Shown one piece after another: positions 16,784 to 26,901 of a stretch of 64,000 bases of DNA; the first letter of the stretch is position 1, and each line of letters opens with the position of its first letter. This stretch comes from Methanobacteriota archaeon (lineage in GTDB: Archaea; Halobacteriota; Methanomicrobia; Methanomicrobiales; Methanomicrobiaceae). Below the pieces are notes generated by a model. The model was not told the origin of the DNA and did no database searches. It saw nothing but the letters and a program-made list of their open reading frames with translations. The stretch spans positions 348,226 through 412,225 of the forward strand of contig JAENYT010000001.1 of assembly GCA_016841665.1 (NCBI GenBank), in the 5' to 3' direction. Both the position numbers and the translations under genes were made by a program.

Positions 16784-16800
16784 TCCCAATGATCAGGTGA

Positions 16801-18987
16801 ATGTCTGCGAACGATGGCGGGAATACCTTTTCAGGGTCGGATCTGCAGATGGATATCAGAGACACATCTCCCGGACAGTCTGTGCAGCTTGACGACCCCC
16901 GCCTCTTTATCAACCGCGAACTGAGCTGGATCCAGTTCAACCGGCGTGTGCTTGAGGAAGCCCGGGACACCCGTCATCCGTTGCTGGAACAAGCTAAATT
17001 TCTCTCCATTTTTGCCAGCAACCTCGACGAGTTCATGATGATTCGTGTCTCGGGCCTGCGCAGGCAGATCTCGGGTGGTGTCCTTGCCGCGCCGCCCGAC
17101 GGGATGACGCCATCGGAGCAGCTGGCCGCGATCAGGCAGGAGCTATTGCCGCAGCTTGCCGAGGCGCAAGCCAGCTGGCAGAATGATATCCTTCCGCTTC
17201 TCAACGATGCCGGTATCCACATCCACCGCTTTGCCGCGCTGCCGGCATTCCAGAAAGAGGCGATGCGGGTCTTCTTTGCAAAGGAGATCTTTCCCGTGCT
17301 CACCCCCATGGCCTTCGATCCCGGACACCCGTTTCCGTTCATCTCCAACCTGAGCCTCAACCTTGCGGTGGTGATCGATGATCCCCTTCGCGGGATGGTC
17401 TTCTCGCGGCTCAAGGTGCCCGCGGGCCTGTTCTCCCGCCTGATCAGGATCCCTGAAGAGTTCATACCCGGGGAGAGCGAATCAGAGAAAGCAAAAGAGT
17501 ACCATTTTCTCTTTCTCGAGGATATCGTGGCGTCGAATCTTGATATGCTCTTTCCGGGCCTCGAAGTGGTTGCCGCATACCCCTTCCGCGTCACCCGGGA
17601 TGCCGACCTCGAGATCGAGGAGGACGAGGCGTCGGACCTGATTACGGCCATCGAGGAGAGCGTCGAACTCCGCCGCATCGGCTCGCCGTGCCGGCTGGAG
17701 GTGAACCGTTCGATGCCCGACTGGGTGCGGGAGATGATCGCCTCCAAACTCGGCATCCCCCTGCGGGAGGTGTACACCATGGACGACCCGGTGGGGATGG
17801 CGGATCTCATCGAGCTCACCCGGATCGATCGCCCCGACCTCAAGGACAGCCCGTTCCTCCCCTCCTATCCCGACGGGCTGGATAAGGAGGACGAGGACAT
17901 CTTTGCGGCGATGAAGAGGCATGATGTCCTGCTGTACCATCCCTACGACAGCTTCACGCCGGTGATCAACTTCATCCGTCAGGCGGCACGCGACCCGGAT
18001 GTGCTGGCCATCAAGCAAACGCTCTACCGCGTGGGCCAGAATTCCCCCATTGTTAAAGCGCTCATGGAGGCGCGTGAGGCAGGAAAGCAGGTGGCGGTGC
18101 TCGTGGAACTCAAGGCGAGGTTCGACGAGGCGAACAACATCGTCTGGGCGCGTGCACTGGAGCGGGCTGGGGTGCACGTTGTCTACGGGCTTGTCGGCCT
18201 CAAGGTGCATGCCAAGATGTGCATGGTCGTGCGCAGGGACAAGGACGGCCTCGCCACCTACACCCATCTCTCCACGGGCAATTATAACGCAACCACGGCC
18301 CGGATCTATACGGATATCGGTTTTTTCACCGCAGATGCAGGGATCGGGGCCGATGTGGCCGATCTGTTCAACGCCCTCACCGGATATTCGAGAAAAGCTG
18401 ATTATCGCACGCTGCTGGTTTCGCACGGTGAAATGGGCACGATGAGGAACGATCTACTCTGGTGGATCGGACACGAAATCGCCCGGCAGGAGGAGTTCGG
18501 CGACGGCTACATTGCGATGAAAATGAACGCCCTCGTCGACAAGCGCATCATCAAAGCCCTCTACCGGGCGTCACAGGCCGGGGTGAACGTCGATCTTCAG
18601 GTCAGGGGCATCTGCTGCCTGCGTCCCGGCATCCCGGGCATCAGCGACCGCATCACGGTGACCTCGATCGTCGGCAGGTTCCTCGAGCACTCACGCATTT
18701 ACTCCTTCCACAACGGCGGGAATGCGGTTATCCTCAGCGGAAGCGCGGACCTGATGCCCCGGAACCTCGACCGGCGCGTGGAAATTCTCTATCCGGTCAA
18801 TGACCCCCGCATCAGGGAAGCACTGCATGACATTCTCAGCATTCATCTCAGGGATACCGCGCACGCACGGATGCTGCTGCCTGACGGCACCTATGAACGG
18901 GTGGTGCCCGGCGAGGGGGAGGAGGTATTTGACAGCCAGAAATGGATGCTGGAACACCGCGGCGCATGGCACGCGGAGAGTGAATGA
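16801..18987 (+). CDS. ppk: Polyphosphate kinase PPK1
   Basis: Reversibly polymerises the gamma-phosphate of ATP into inorganic polyphosphate. 728 residues in the four-domain PPK1 order: N-terminal helical FINRELSWIQFNRRVLEEA with FASNLDEFMMIRV, an H domain, and two PLD-like catalytic domains. The autophosphorylated His is H470 in GLKVHAKMCMVV; the second catalytic His is H630 in RFLEHSRIYSF; FDEANNIVWARALE and STGNYNATTARIYTDIG are further signatures. It is followed without a gap by a CHAD-domain gene and then by ppx, so synthesis, binding and degradation of polyphosphate are encoded together. Start uncertain between 16801 and 16849. Confidence 0.96.
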   Translation: MSANDGGNTFSGSDLQMDIRDTSPGQSVQLDDPRLFINRELSWIQFNRRVLEEARDTRHPLLEQAKFLSIFASNLDEFMMIRVSGLRRQISGGVLAAPPDGMTPSEQLAAIRQELLPQLAEAQASWQNDILPLLNDAGIHIHRFAALPAFQKEAMRVFFAKEIFPVLTPMAFDPGHPFPFISNLSLNLAVVIDDPLRGMVFSRLKVPAGLFSRLIRIPEEFIPGESESEKAKEYHFLFLEDIVASNLDMLFPGLEVVAAYPFRVTRDADLEIEEDEASDLITAIEESVELRRIGSPCRLEVNRSMPDWVREMIASKLGIPLREVYTMDDPVGMADLIELTRIDRPDLKDSPFLPSYPDGLDKEDEDIFAAMKRHDVLLYHPYDSFTPVINFIRQAARDPDVLAIKQTLYRVGQNSPIVKALMEAREAGKQVAVLVELKARFDEANNIVWARALERAGVHVVYGLVGLKVHAKMCMVVRRDKDGLATYTHLSTGNYNATTARIYTDIGFFTADAGIGADVADLFNALTGYSRKADYRTLLVSHGEMGTMRNDLLWWIGHEIARQEEFGDGYIAMKMNALVDKRIIKALYRASQAGVNVDLQVRGICCLRPGIPGISDRITVTSIVGRFLEHSRIYSFHNGGNAVILSGSADLMPRNLDRRVEILYPVNDPRIREALHDILSIHLRDTAHARMLLPDGTYERVVPGEGEEVFDSQKWMLEHRGAWHAESE

Positions 18988-19008
18988 GTGAGATCCGGTG
19001 AGATGAGG

Positions 19009-20031
19009 ATGAGCATTCCCGAAGAGGAGAATGATCCGGGATTCTGCCTTTATGGTGCCAGGAACCTCCTGGTTCTCCTCAGCGCTGTCGGCGGGGAGAT
19101 CGAGGGCGTCAGGGAAGCGGAGGATATCGAGTACGTCCACCGGATGCGTGTTGCCACACGCCGCATACGGGCGGCACTGCCCCTGTTCCGGAACTGCTAC
19201 TCCAAAAAAGAATACAGGTACTGGCGAAGGGAAATCAGGCGAATCACCCGGACACTCGGAGAGGCACGCGATGCGGACGTGCAGGTGGACTTCCTCCAGA
19301 AGTACCTGGCTACTCTCTCCCCGCAGATCTACCGGTCCGGGCTCGAATGCATCATCCTGCGATTGCAGCAGAAGCGGAAGGCCCTGCAGCCCGGGGTAGT
19401 CACGGCGCTCGACCGGTTTGTCAACCTCGGTGTGGCGAGGGAGATGGAGGACGCTCTGCGCCGCGTGGTGGTGGAGGCACAGCTCCGCCATGCCGATATG
19501 CACTCACACACCTCCTACGAACAGGCGTTCTTCCACATCTCGCTTGCCATCGAGGAAGTCTTCTCATATGAACGCTTTGTGTCGCAAAAGGAGCAGATCG
19601 AAAAGCACCACGCCATGCGGATCGCGGTTAAGCGGTTTCGCTACACGATGGAGAGCTTCAGTGGTCTCTACGACGGGCAGATGAAGGCGCACATCAAAGC
19701 CGTCAAACACCTGCAGGATATCCTCGGCGAGATGCATGACTGTGATGTGTGGGTGGACTTTCTCCCCGAATTCCTCAGGGAGGAGAAGGAGCGTTCGGTC
19801 GAATATTTCGGTAGGGGCGAATTTTTCCGCCTGATCGAGCCGGGCATCAACCATCTCCGGGAGGACCGTAAAGTGCGGCGTGACGCGCTGTGGCGGTCGC
19901 TTGTCGAGTACTGGGAACAACTGAAACAGGAAGGGTACTGGGACGACCTGAGGGCCACGATCAACAATCCCCTGCAGGGCCTCTCCCAGGGAGATATCGT
20001 CAGGAACATAGGCGATCCAGGAGCACCGTGA
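19009..20031 (+). CDS. CHAD-domain protein (polyphosphate-associated)
   Basis: About 340 residues, essentially all a CHAD domain, a helical bundle with conserved histidines and basic residues known to bind polyphosphate. Hallmarks: VHRMRVATRRIRAALPLF with RITRTLGEARDADVQ in the first repeat and MRIAVKRFRYTMESFSGLY with HLQDILGEMHDCDVW in the second. No CYTH triphosphatase domain is attached. The start is ambiguous (GTG 18988, ATG 19003, ATG 19009); the last has GGTGA at a usable distance. It lies immediately downstream of ppk, a very suggestive context for a polyphosphate granule or chaperone role. Confidence 0.92.
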   Translation: MSIPEEENDPGFCLYGARNLLVLLSAVGGEIEGVREAEDIEYVHRMRVATRRIRAALPLFRNCYSKKEYRYWRREIRRITRTLGEARDADVQVDFLQKYLATLSPQIYRSGLECIILRLQQKRKALQPGVVTALDRFVNLGVAREMEDALRRVVVEAQLRHADMHSHTSYEQAFFHISLAIEEVFSYERFVSQKEQIEKHHAMRIAVKRFRYTMESFSGLYDGQMKAHIKAVKHLQDILGEMHDCDVWVDFLPEFLREEKERSVEYFGRGEFFRLIEPGINHLREDRKVRRDALWRSLVEYWEQLKQEGYWDDLRATINNPLQGLSQGDIVRNIGDPGAP

Positions 20032-20408
20032 GCCGGGGACGTTTGCCCGGATATACCATGAGGGAGCCTCTCGATATAATAAAACACAATGAAAAGGAAG
20101 ATCATTGAGAAGACGACCGCTGATACGCCCACCCAACCCCCATCCCCGAAACGAGCCGCTGATGGGTGGTTTCTCATGCCGGGAGGTGAGTCCGGTGAGT
20201 ACCTGATCCCGCAACGCCTGGGGGGCCTTCGGCATGCAACCCGCATGGATACCAGCATACGGATCCGGATTGCGCCATCCGTTTCCGGATCCGGCATACC
20301 ATGACCCCCTCCGCTCCGGACGAGGGAAATCCCGACATATACAGGGATTAATGCCCAAAACAGGACGATTTGTCCAAAGATATCGTAGTAACGGAACGAA
20401 ACAGCAGA
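20032..20408 (+). other. Gap between CHAD gene and ppx
   Basis: No recognisable gene. AT-rich promoter-like stretches occur at 20073-20088 (CGATATAATAAAACAC) and near 20335-20350 (CGACATATACAGGG). A 71-codon frame from 20089 to 20304 (MKRKIIEKTTADTPTQP...) directly follows the first stretch but has low-complexity, unfamiliar content and no homology that I recognise. The stretch could be a 5' leader or promoter region giving ppx its own control. Confidence 0.4.
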
Positions 20409-21998
20409 ATGGAACACACCGCCGTCGAAAAGGTTGTCGCATTTATTGACCTGGGGACTAATTCGGTACGATCCCTCATTGTGAGGCTCAACACTAATCA
20501 CTCCTACACGGTGCTCACGAAACAGAAGGAGATGGTCCGCCTCGGCGAAGGGGAGTTCAAACACGATCTGCTGCTTCCGGAAGCGATGGAGCGGGCGGTC
20601 CTGGTCTCCAAAAAATTTGTCGATCTGGCAAAGGGGTTCGGGGCGAGCGAGATCTACGCGGTCGCGACCTCTGCCACCCGTGAGGCGCGCAACCGGGATA
20701 TCTTAATAAAACGCCTGAAACAGGGAGCAGGTCTCGATGTGCACGTGATTTCGGGGACCGAGGAAGCCCGCCTCATTTACCTCGGCGTATCGAGCGGCAT
20801 CGATATCGGATCGCAGAACACGTTGTTTGTCGATATCGGCGGAGGAAGCACGGAGATCATCGTCGGCGACCAGCATGAGTACCGCATGCTTCGAAGCCTC
20901 AAACTGGGGGCGATCCGTCTCACCAACCGTTTTTTCGGCCCGGAGGATACCGGCCCTGTGAACGACGAACACTACCAGGAGATCTGCGGGTACGTGCGAA
21001 ATACCATCATTCTCCCCGTGCAGAAAGCCCGTAAGAAGGGGATTGATCTTGCCTTCGGCAGCTCGGGCACCATACAGAATCTTGCGGAAATCGCATGCCA
21101 GATGCGCCGGAAGGAGGAACGGCGATCCCCGCCGTCCGCCATCACTCGCGATGAACTAAAGGGCGTCATCGCTAGGCTCTGCGCGGTCCCGCTCGAGGAG
21201 CGAAAACACATACCCGGGATCAATGCCGGTCGTGCGGATATCATCGTGGCCGGCGCGGCGATCCTCGACACCCTCATGGAGGAGCTGGGGATTGCGGAGA
21301 TCAGGATGAGCGACCGGAGTTTGCGTGACGGACTCCTTGTCGATCACCTCTCGAAAACCCCGGGATCCCCCTACACCGAAACGATGTCAGTGCGTACCCG
21401 TAGCGTGCACATGCTGGGGCGTGCGTGCCGTATCGACATCCCCCATGCCGAGCACGTCACCCGGCTGGCCTTCGACCTCTTCGACAGCGGCAGGGCGATC
21501 GGCCTGCACGATCTCGGGGAATGGGAGCGTGAACTGCTGGAGTATGCCGCATACCTTCATGATATCGGCCAGTTCATCTCGTTTTCAGGGCACCACCTCC
21601 ATTCCAAGTACCTCATCGAAAATGCCGAACTCCTCGGATTCGACGAACACGAAATCATGCTCCTCGCCCATATCACGCGCTACCACCGGAAGAGAACGCC
21701 GCGGAAGAAGGATGAAGACTACAATGCTCTCGATCCCGAAAGCCAGCGTACCATCCTCGTGCTCTCCACGTTCCTCCGGCTCGCGGAACACCTCGACCGG
21801 AGTCACGCGGGCCTGGTCACCGCGGTGCGGTTTACAGGCATGGATTCCGAGAATGTCTCGCTCGATGTCACCAGCCGCGTGGACTGCTCGCTCGAGTGCT
21901 GGGCGCTTGAATCCGACATCAAGGCTTTTGAAAAGGTGTTTTGCCGCAGCCTCGACGCTTCGTACCGGGTCGCTGGAGAAGGCGTCAACACCGCCTGA
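20409..21998 (+). CDS. ppx: Exopolyphosphatase/GppA phosphatase with C-terminal HD domain
   Basis: Releases phosphate from polyphosphate and possibly from pppGpp-type nucleotides. About 529 residues: N-terminal sugar-kinase/HSP70-like fold with FIDLGTNSVRSLIV, ATSATREARN, SGTEEARLIYLGV, LFVDIGGGSTEIIV and FGSSGTIQNLAEIA; the C-terminal domain carries an HD-like metal site (HAEHVTRLAFDLF, AAYLHDIGQFISFSGHH, LLAHITRYHRK). This two-domain order is that of full-length PPX/GppA. Start chosen at ATG 20409 (MEHTAVEK); a TTG at 20370 would extend it. It is convergent with the AbrB-PhoU regulator, only 13 bases apart. Confidence 0.94.
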   Translation: MEHTAVEKVVAFIDLGTNSVRSLIVRLNTNHSYTVLTKQKEMVRLGEGEFKHDLLLPEAMERAVLVSKKFVDLAKGFGASEIYAVATSATREARNRDILIKRLKQGAGLDVHVISGTEEARLIYLGVSSGIDIGSQNTLFVDIGGGSTEIIVGDQHEYRMLRSLKLGAIRLTNRFFGPEDTGPVNDEHYQEICGYVRNTIILPVQKARKKGIDLAFGSSGTIQNLAEIACQMRRKEERRSPPSAITRDELKGVIARLCAVPLEERKHIPGINAGRADIIVAGAAILDTLMEELGIAEIRMSDRSLRDGLLVDHLSKTPGSPYTETMSVRTRSVHMLGRACRIDIPHAEHVTRLAFDLFDSGRAIGLHDLGEWERELLEYAAYLHDIGQFISFSGHHLHSKYLIENAELLGFDEHEIMLLAHITRYHRKRTPRKKDEDYNALDPESQRTILVLSTFLRLAEHLDRSHAGLVTAVRFTGMDSENVSLDVTSRVDCSLECWALESDIKAFEKVFCRSLDASYRVAGEGVNTA

Positions 21999-22011
21999 AA
22001 AATTGGTGTTT

Positions 22012-23028
22012 TTATTCGACCCGTTCTTCTTCCCCGATGAGGTGGTTGATGATTACCTCGCAGATATCTGCGGAATAGTCCCCGATCCTGCGGATACTGT
22101 CTGAGATATGGACGATAAAAATGGCTACCTGGGATTCGTATTTGAGGGCATGGGTGCTGATCGTCTTGCACATGTCCTCCAGTTTCTTGACCATCAGGAT
22201 GGTGTCGTTTGCTTTGATAAGATCCTTGTTGTGGAATGCATCCATGCTGCTATGGAATATACTGAGGGCGTAGGCGCTGGCTTCCTCGATCACGTCGATG
22301 AGTCCCGCATTTTCGGTCTTTCCGATCAGCTCGAGCACGTTGTAGGCGATGCGCGTGCCGTGGTCGGCGATGCGTTCGATGATCCTGCTGATCAGGAAGT
22401 ACTCCTCCGCCATGCTGATGGGAATGTTCATCTTGCGGGAGAGATTGATGTCGCCGACGATGAGATTGTTCTGCCGGGCAATCAGCCAGTGGAGGCGGTC
22501 GACATCGGTGTCACGGGAGATGACATCCTCGGCGAGGGATTTGTCGCCGGTCTTTAAGGCGATCACGGCGTCTTCGTGCATCCCCTTGACAATGACCGAC
22601 ATGCGCCTGAGGGTGTTGTCGAAGGGCATCTCCGAGGGATTGAGGAGATCCTTGATGACAATGGCGGTCTCGGTCTCCTCCACAACCTCCTGTCCCACCG
22701 CGTTGCTGGTGAAATCACGCACCAGCCCGAGGACGAACGGGGGAAGGCGGGCGTGCGCCCAGATCTTGATGGTGTCATAGCCGGCGATATACGCCCCGAT
22801 AAGACACCTGAGCAGGTAGGTCTGGTTGGTGGATGCGGCGACTTCAAACTCCTTGACCTTCTGGATCTTCTCGCCCTTGATGTTGGGGGTGACGAGCAGC
22901 GTGCCGTCGCGCTGGACGATCAGGCCCACAGGATCATTCTTCTGGATCTTTGTCTGTTTAATCCAGTTCTTCGGGAGAGAGACTATATAGGAGGATCCAC
23001 CGCTGATTTGGACTTTTCGAATCTCCAT
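22012..23028 (-). CDS. AbrB-PhoU phosphate uptake regulator
   Basis: A 338-residue fusion. Residues 1-50 form a swapped-hairpin AbrB/SpoVT-type DNA-binding domain (MEIRKVQISGGSSYIVSLPKNWI, then VGLIVQRDGTLLVTPN). Residues about 120-335 contain two PhoU-like helical repeats (FDNTLRRMSVIVKGMHEDAV, SMAEEYFLISRIIERIADHGTRI, VHISDSIRRIGDYSADI) with the conserved E-R-D metal-binding pattern. It is most likely a transcriptional regulator sensing phosphate status. It is transcribed divergently from pstS across a 141-base intergenic region, the natural place for its operator. A TATA-like element on its strand is near 23050-23063. Confidence 0.92.
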   Translation of the reverse strand: MEIRKVQISGGSSYIVSLPKNWIKQTKIQKNDPVGLIVQRDGTLLVTPNIKGEKIQKVKEFEVAASTNQTYLLRCLIGAYIAGYDTIKIWAHARLPPFVLGLVRDFTSNAVGQEVVEETETAIVIKDLLNPSEMPFDNTLRRMSVIVKGMHEDAVIALKTGDKSLAEDVISRDTDVDRLHWLIARQNNLIVGDINLSRKMNIPISMAEEYFLISRIIERIADHGTRIAYNVLELIGKTENAGLIDVIEEASAYALSIFHSSMDAFHNKDLIKANDTILMVKKLEDMCKTISTHALKYESQVAIFIVHISDSIRRIGDYSADICEVIINHLIGEEERVE

Positions 23029-23122
23029 ATTATATGCTATGTTTTTGCCTCATGGTATATATGTAATATGATTATCTAGCGAACTATAGTAAAAACAGGG
23101 ATATCTATGTTCTCAGTCGGGT

Positions 23123-23135
23123 AAACCTTTATATG
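23123..23135 (+). promoter_or_regulatory. pst operon promoter (BRE/TATA)
   Basis: AAACCTTTATATG is a textbook methanogen BRE-TATA element, 35 bases before the pstS ATG, predicting a start near 23158. AT-rich direct repeats upstream (TATATATG, ATATGATTA) are candidate regulator sites for the divergent AbrB-PhoU protein. Confidence 0.75.
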
Positions 23136-23169
23136 TGGCTTTCAATTTTTACGTGGTGAAAGTCCGGGT

Positions 23170-24051
23170 ATGTGTAACAGAGCTTTAAGTCTTTTGACCG
23201 TTTCTCTGGCGGGAATCCTGCTTCTCGCTGTGGTAATGTGTGGCTGTGTGGGCGATCAGGGTGGCGAAGCGACTCCCACGGCAGAACCAACCGGTACACC
23301 CGTGAGCGGCAGCCTCACCGTCACCGGTTCGACGACCGTACTCCCCCTTGCCGAGCAGGCTGCAGAGGCGTTCATGGACGCCAATCCCGAAGCTGACATC
23401 CAGGTGAGCGGCGGCGGATCCAGCGTCGGTGTGCAGGCGGTCGGCGAGGGCACCGCCGATATCGGCATGGCTTCCCGCGACCTCAAGGACGCCGAGAAGG
23501 AGCAATACCCCGATCTGGTGCAGTACGTCGTTGCCAGAGACGGCATCGCCATAATCATCAACCCGGAGAATGCCGTGGAGACGCTGACGGTAGAGCAGGT
23601 GCGCCAGATCTACACCGGCGAGATCACCAACTGGAACGAGGTCGGCGGCAGTGACGCGGAGATCGTCGTGGTGGGCCGTGACAGTGCATCCGGCACCCGT
23701 GCATCCTTCGAGGACCTCGTGATGGATGACCAGGAGTTCGTGGCGACCATGCTCGAGAAGAACTCCAACGGTGCGATCCAGCAGACCATTGCCGGCACTC
23801 CCGGTGCGATCGGCTACGTCGGTCTCGGCTACGTTGACGAGACGGTGAAGGGGGTCAAGATCGATGTCGAGGACACGCCTGTCGATCCGACGGTGGAAAA
23901 TGTCATCGCCGGCACCTACCCGATCTCCCGTGAACTGAACATGTTCACCAGCGGCGAGGCAACCGGGCTTGCAGCAGACTATATCAACTATATCCTGAGC
24001 GAGAAAGGCCAGCAGATTGTCGCGGATGAAGGCTTCGTGCCGGTCGCATAA
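23170..24051 (+). CDS. pstS: Phosphate ABC transporter substrate-binding protein PstS
   Basis: Extracytoplasmic lipoprotein that captures inorganic phosphate. 293 residues: signal peptide with lipobox VVMCGC (lipidated Cys about residue 20), a Thr-rich linker, then a periplasmic-binding fold. Phosphate-contacting signatures are visible: VTGSTTVLPLAEQAAEAF, VSGGGSSVGVQAVGEGTADIGMASRDL, VVGRDSASGTRASFEDLV and TPGAIGYVGLGYV. The last is typical of the PstS/SphX family. First gene of pstS-pstCA-pstB-phoU. A structured inverted repeat separates it from the permease gene, which may set a higher level of this protein. Confidence 0.95.
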   Translation: MCNRALSLLTVSLAGILLLAVVMCGCVGDQGGEATPTAEPTGTPVSGSLTVTGSTTVLPLAEQAAEAFMDANPEADIQVSGGGSSVGVQAVGEGTADIGMASRDLKDAEKEQYPDLVQYVVARDGIAIIINPENAVETLTVEQVRQIYTGEITNWNEVGGSDAEIVVVGRDSASGTRASFEDLVMDDQEFVATMLEKNSNGAIQQTIAGTPGAIGYVGLGYVDETVKGVKIDVEDTPVDPTVENVIAGTYPISRELNMFTSGEATGLAADYINYILSEKGQQIVADEGFVPVA

Positions 24052-24062
24052 CCCTGCTGTGC

Positions 24063-24130
24063 TGAACTTGAGTATACACCGCCTGGTGGTGCAACAAACG
24101 AACTGAAGGGGGCCAAACCCCTCAAGTTCA
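24063..24130 (+). repeat. Long inverted repeat between pstS and the permease gene
   Basis: TGAACTTGAG (24063-24072) and its perfect complement CTCAAGTTCA (24121-24130) enclose two smaller possible hairpins: CACC/GGTG at 24077-24088 and GGG/CCC at 24108-24120. As RNA this makes a three-way junction 20 bases before the pstCA start. Likely roles are mRNA stabilisation or processing that separates pstS from the permease message. Confidence 0.65.
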
Positions 24131-24151
24131 ATGTAGTATCAGTATTCTCCT

Positions 24152-26122
24152 ATGGACGAACAAACGCCGGATTATGAAATAAGAAGGTTCTTGGGGGCAC
24201 GTTTTCCCCATTCAGGGGAAATAATGGCTCTCAAGGAAATCCTTATCAGGGGACTGTGGTTTTTCACGGCGATATTTGCGGTCATTACCGTATTTTTCAT
24301 CCTGTTCTTTCTCATCAGATATGCCTACCCCATTTTTGCATCGGTAGGCCTTGGAGATTTTCTGGGAGGGGAACTCTGGAAACCGACCGGATCGCCTCCC
24401 GTCTACGGGACGTTCCCGCTCATCGTCGGAACAGTGCTGGTGACACTCGGCGCCATGCTCTTCGCCACGCCTCTCGGAATCGGGAGCGCTCTTTATATAT
24501 CCGAACTGGCACCCTACAGGGTAAAGGCGGTGGTAAAACCGGCAATCGAACTTCTCGCAGGGATTCCCTCCGTTGTCTTAGGGTTTTTTGGCCTTGTCGT
24601 GCTGACAAACTGGATACGGATCAGTTTTGATGTCCCGAGCGGTGAGAGCTGGCTTGCGGGGTCAATCCTTCTCGGTGTGATGGCCCTTCCGACGATTATC
24701 AGCGTATCGGAGGATGCAATCAGTGCGGTCCCCCGGGAATTCAAGGAAGGGTCACTCGCAATCGGGGCGACCCACTGGCAGACCATAAGCAAGGTGATTG
24801 CGCCATCCGCCCTTTCAGGGATCACCGCCGCCCTCATCCTCAGTATGGGGCGGGCGATAGGGGAGACGATGGCGGTGATGATGGTCACCGGCAATGCAGC
24901 CATCATCCCCGATCCCATCACCAATGTGCTCTCCCCGGTGAGGACGCTTACCGGAACACTCGGGATCGAGATGGGCGAGGTGGCCGTGGGCAGTGCACAC
25001 TACCACGCGCTGTTCGGGGTAGCAGTGGTGCTGCTCTCCATCACGCTCATTGTCAATGTATGTGCAGTGCTTGTCATGGAGCGGCTGAGGGAAGAGAATG
25101 TTGCTTCCGCAAAATCCCGCCATCGCGTTCTTTCTCCTGACATTGCGGACAGGCTCAAGCGTCCATTGGGTATTTTTGCAGCGGCATTCCTGGCTGTCAT
25201 CCTGTTTCTGGTTGCGGCCCCTCTCACGGCGGTAATCGTCCTCGCCGTACTGGGGGCGGTCTTTGTGGTGAAAGAGCGGATATCGCCAAAACATTCGCAG
25301 AAAATTGCATTCGGGCTCATTGTCATATCCATTGTCACCGTTCTTGTCATTCTCAGCATCATTCTCTTCGATATCATTTCCCACGGTCTGCCGGCACTCT
25401 CGTGGGAGTTTCTCACCCGGTCGCCCAGGAATCTGGGACGCGAAGGGGGCATCTTCCCTGCGATTGTGGGGACACTGTATCTCGTTGCCGGGGCGATTCT
25501 GTTTGCCCTTCCCATCGGCATGGGTGCCGCAATTTACCTGACCGAATACACGAGAGAAGGACCCATTATGAAGATCATCCGGTCCGGTGTGGATCTCCTG
25601 AACGGTACTCCCTCAATCGTGTTCGGCCTGTTCGGGTTTGCTTTCCTTGTACTGTTCCTGAACTTCGGCATCTCTCTTCTCGCCGGGCTGATCACGCTGG
25701 GGCTGATGGTTCTTCCGACCATTATCCGGACCACCGAAGAGGCCCTCAGAAGTGTGCCCGATGCACTCCGTGAAGGGAGCTTCGCACTCGGTGCGACAAA
25801 ATGGCAGACGATACAACGGGTGGTTCTTCCTCCCGCCGTACCAGGCATACTTACCGGTACTATCCTGAGCATCGGGAGAGCTGCGGGAGAGACCGCACCT
25901 ATTCTTTTTACCGCAGTCGTCTTTTCACGGCGATTTCTGCCGGATTCTCTCTCGGATCCGGTCATGGCCCTCCCCTACCACCTCTTCATCCTCTCGACGA
26001 ACGTCCCCGGCGCAGAGCAAAACCAGTACGGCACCGCGCTGGTTCTCCTGCTCCTTGTGATCGGAGTCTATCTTGTTGCGATATTCATACGAAACCACTA
26101 CCAGAAAACAGTAAGATGGTGA
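24152..26122 (+). CDS. Fused phosphate ABC permease PstC-PstA
   Basis: A single 656-residue membrane protein holding both permease subunits of the Pst transporter. The first half (to about residue 325) is PstC-like, with the ATPase-contact loop [26 protein letters not shown] preceded by [14 protein letters not shown]. The second half is PstA-like, with [17 protein letters not shown] and the loop [26 protein letters not shown]. Each half has about six transmembrane helices and a central linker ([16 protein letters not shown]) joins them. In most prokaryotes these are separate proteins. The stop overlaps the possible first ATG of pstB, so translation is coupled. An internal start at 24224 (MALKEIL) is possible. 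Confidence 0.93.
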   Translation: MDEQTPDYEIRRFLGARFPHSGEIMALKEILIRGLWFFTAIFAVITVFFILFFLIRYAYPIFASVGLGDFLGGELWKPTGSPPVYGTFPLIVGTVLVTLGAMLFATPLGIGSALYISELAPYRVKAVVKPAIELLAGIPSVVLGFFGLVVLTNWIRISFDVPSGESWLAGSILLGVMALPTIISVSEDAISAVPREFKEGSLAIGATHWQTISKVIAPSALSGITAALILSMGRAIGETMAVMMVTGNAAIIPDPITNVLSPVRTLTGTLGIEMGEVAVGSAHYHALFGVAVVLLSITLIVNVCAVLVMERLREENVASAKSRHRVLSPDIADRLKRPLGIFAAAFLAVILFLVAAPLTAVIVLAVLGAVFVVKERISPKHSQKIAFGLIVISIVTVLVILSIILFDIISHGLPALSWEFLTRSPRNLGREGGIFPAIVGTLYLVAGAILFALPIGMGAAIYLTEYTREGPIMKIIRSGVDLLNGTPSIVFGLFGFAFLVLFLNFGISLLAGLITLGLMVLPTIIRTTEEALRSVPDALREGSFALGATKWQTIQRVVLPPAVPGILTGTILSIGRAAGETAPILFTAVVFSRRFLPDSLSDPVMALPYHLFILSTNVPGAEQNQYGTALVLLLLVIGVYLVAIFIRNHYQKTVRW

Positions 26123-26127
26123 ACTAC

Positions 26128-26892
26128 ATGCAGGAAAATGGCGCAATCATCAGTACACGCGGCTTGAACCTCTATTACGGCGATAAACAGGCCTTGATTG
26201 ATGTATCCATCGATATCAAGCCGAACAATGTAACAGCCCTCATCGGCCCTTCCGGCTGTGGAAAATCCACGCTGCTTCGCTGCTTCAATAGAATGAATGA
26301 TCTGGTCGATGGGGTTACAATTAATGGCGAATGCCGTTTTAACGGCAAAGATATCTATGCGAAGGATATCGATGTGGTGGGGCTGCGCAAGAAAATCGGG
26401 ATGGTGTTCCAGAAGCCCAACCCCTTCCCCAAGTCGATCTACGACAACATCGCCTACGGGCCGCGCATCCACGGCATCAAGAATAAAACGTCCCTCGACG
26501 AGATCGTTGAACGAAGCCTGAAATCCGCGGCACTCTGGGACGAGGTCAGCGACCGCCTGCACGAATCGGCGATGGGCCTTTCCGGCGGGCAGCAGCAGCG
26601 CCTGTGCATCGCACGTACCCTCTCGGTGGAACCCGAGATCATCCTTATGGACGAACCCTGCTCTGCGCTCGATCCCATCGCAACGTCGAAGATCGAGGAC
26701 CTCATGATCGACCTGAAGAAGGATTATACTGTTATCGTGGTCACGCACAACATGCAGCAGGCAGCACGCGTCAGCGATGAGACCGGCTTCATGTACCTGG
26801 GAAAGCTGATCGAATTTGGAGATACGGTGCAGATCTTTGAGAATCCCCAGGAAGAACTCACCAACAATTACGTGACCGGAAGATTTGGATAG
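26128..26892 (+). CDS. pstB: Phosphate ABC transporter ATP-binding protein PstB
   Basis: 254-residue ATPase that powers the Pst importer. Walker [10 protein letters not shown], the PstB-type [12 protein letters not shown]-loop [22 protein letters not shown], signature [15 protein letters not shown], Walker [15 protein letters not shown] and the switch His in [13 protein letters not shown] are all present. GGTGA at 26118-26122 is well spaced for the ATG at 26128; an ATG at 26116 overlapping the pstCA stop is the alternative. Transcribed with the permease upstream and phoU 9 bases downstream. Confidence 0.96.
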   Translation: MQENGAIISTRGLNLYYGDKQALIDVSIDIKPNNVTALIGPSGCGKSTLLRCFNRMNDLVDGVTINGECRFNGKDIYAKDIDVVGLRKKIGMVFQKPNPFPKSIYDNIAYGPRIHGIKNKTSLDEIVERSLKSAALWDEVSDRLHESAMGLSGGQQQRLCIARTLSVEPEIILMDEPCSALDPIATSKIEDLMIDLKKDYTVIVVTHNMQQAARVSDETGFMYLGKLIEFGDTVQIFENPQEELTNNYVTGRFG

Positions 26893-26901
26893 GGAAGAAG
26901 C

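Noticed and set aside
20089-20304. Small gene between CHAD and ppx
   Set aside because: The frame is short, low in complexity and unfamiliar; it was described only as part of the gap.
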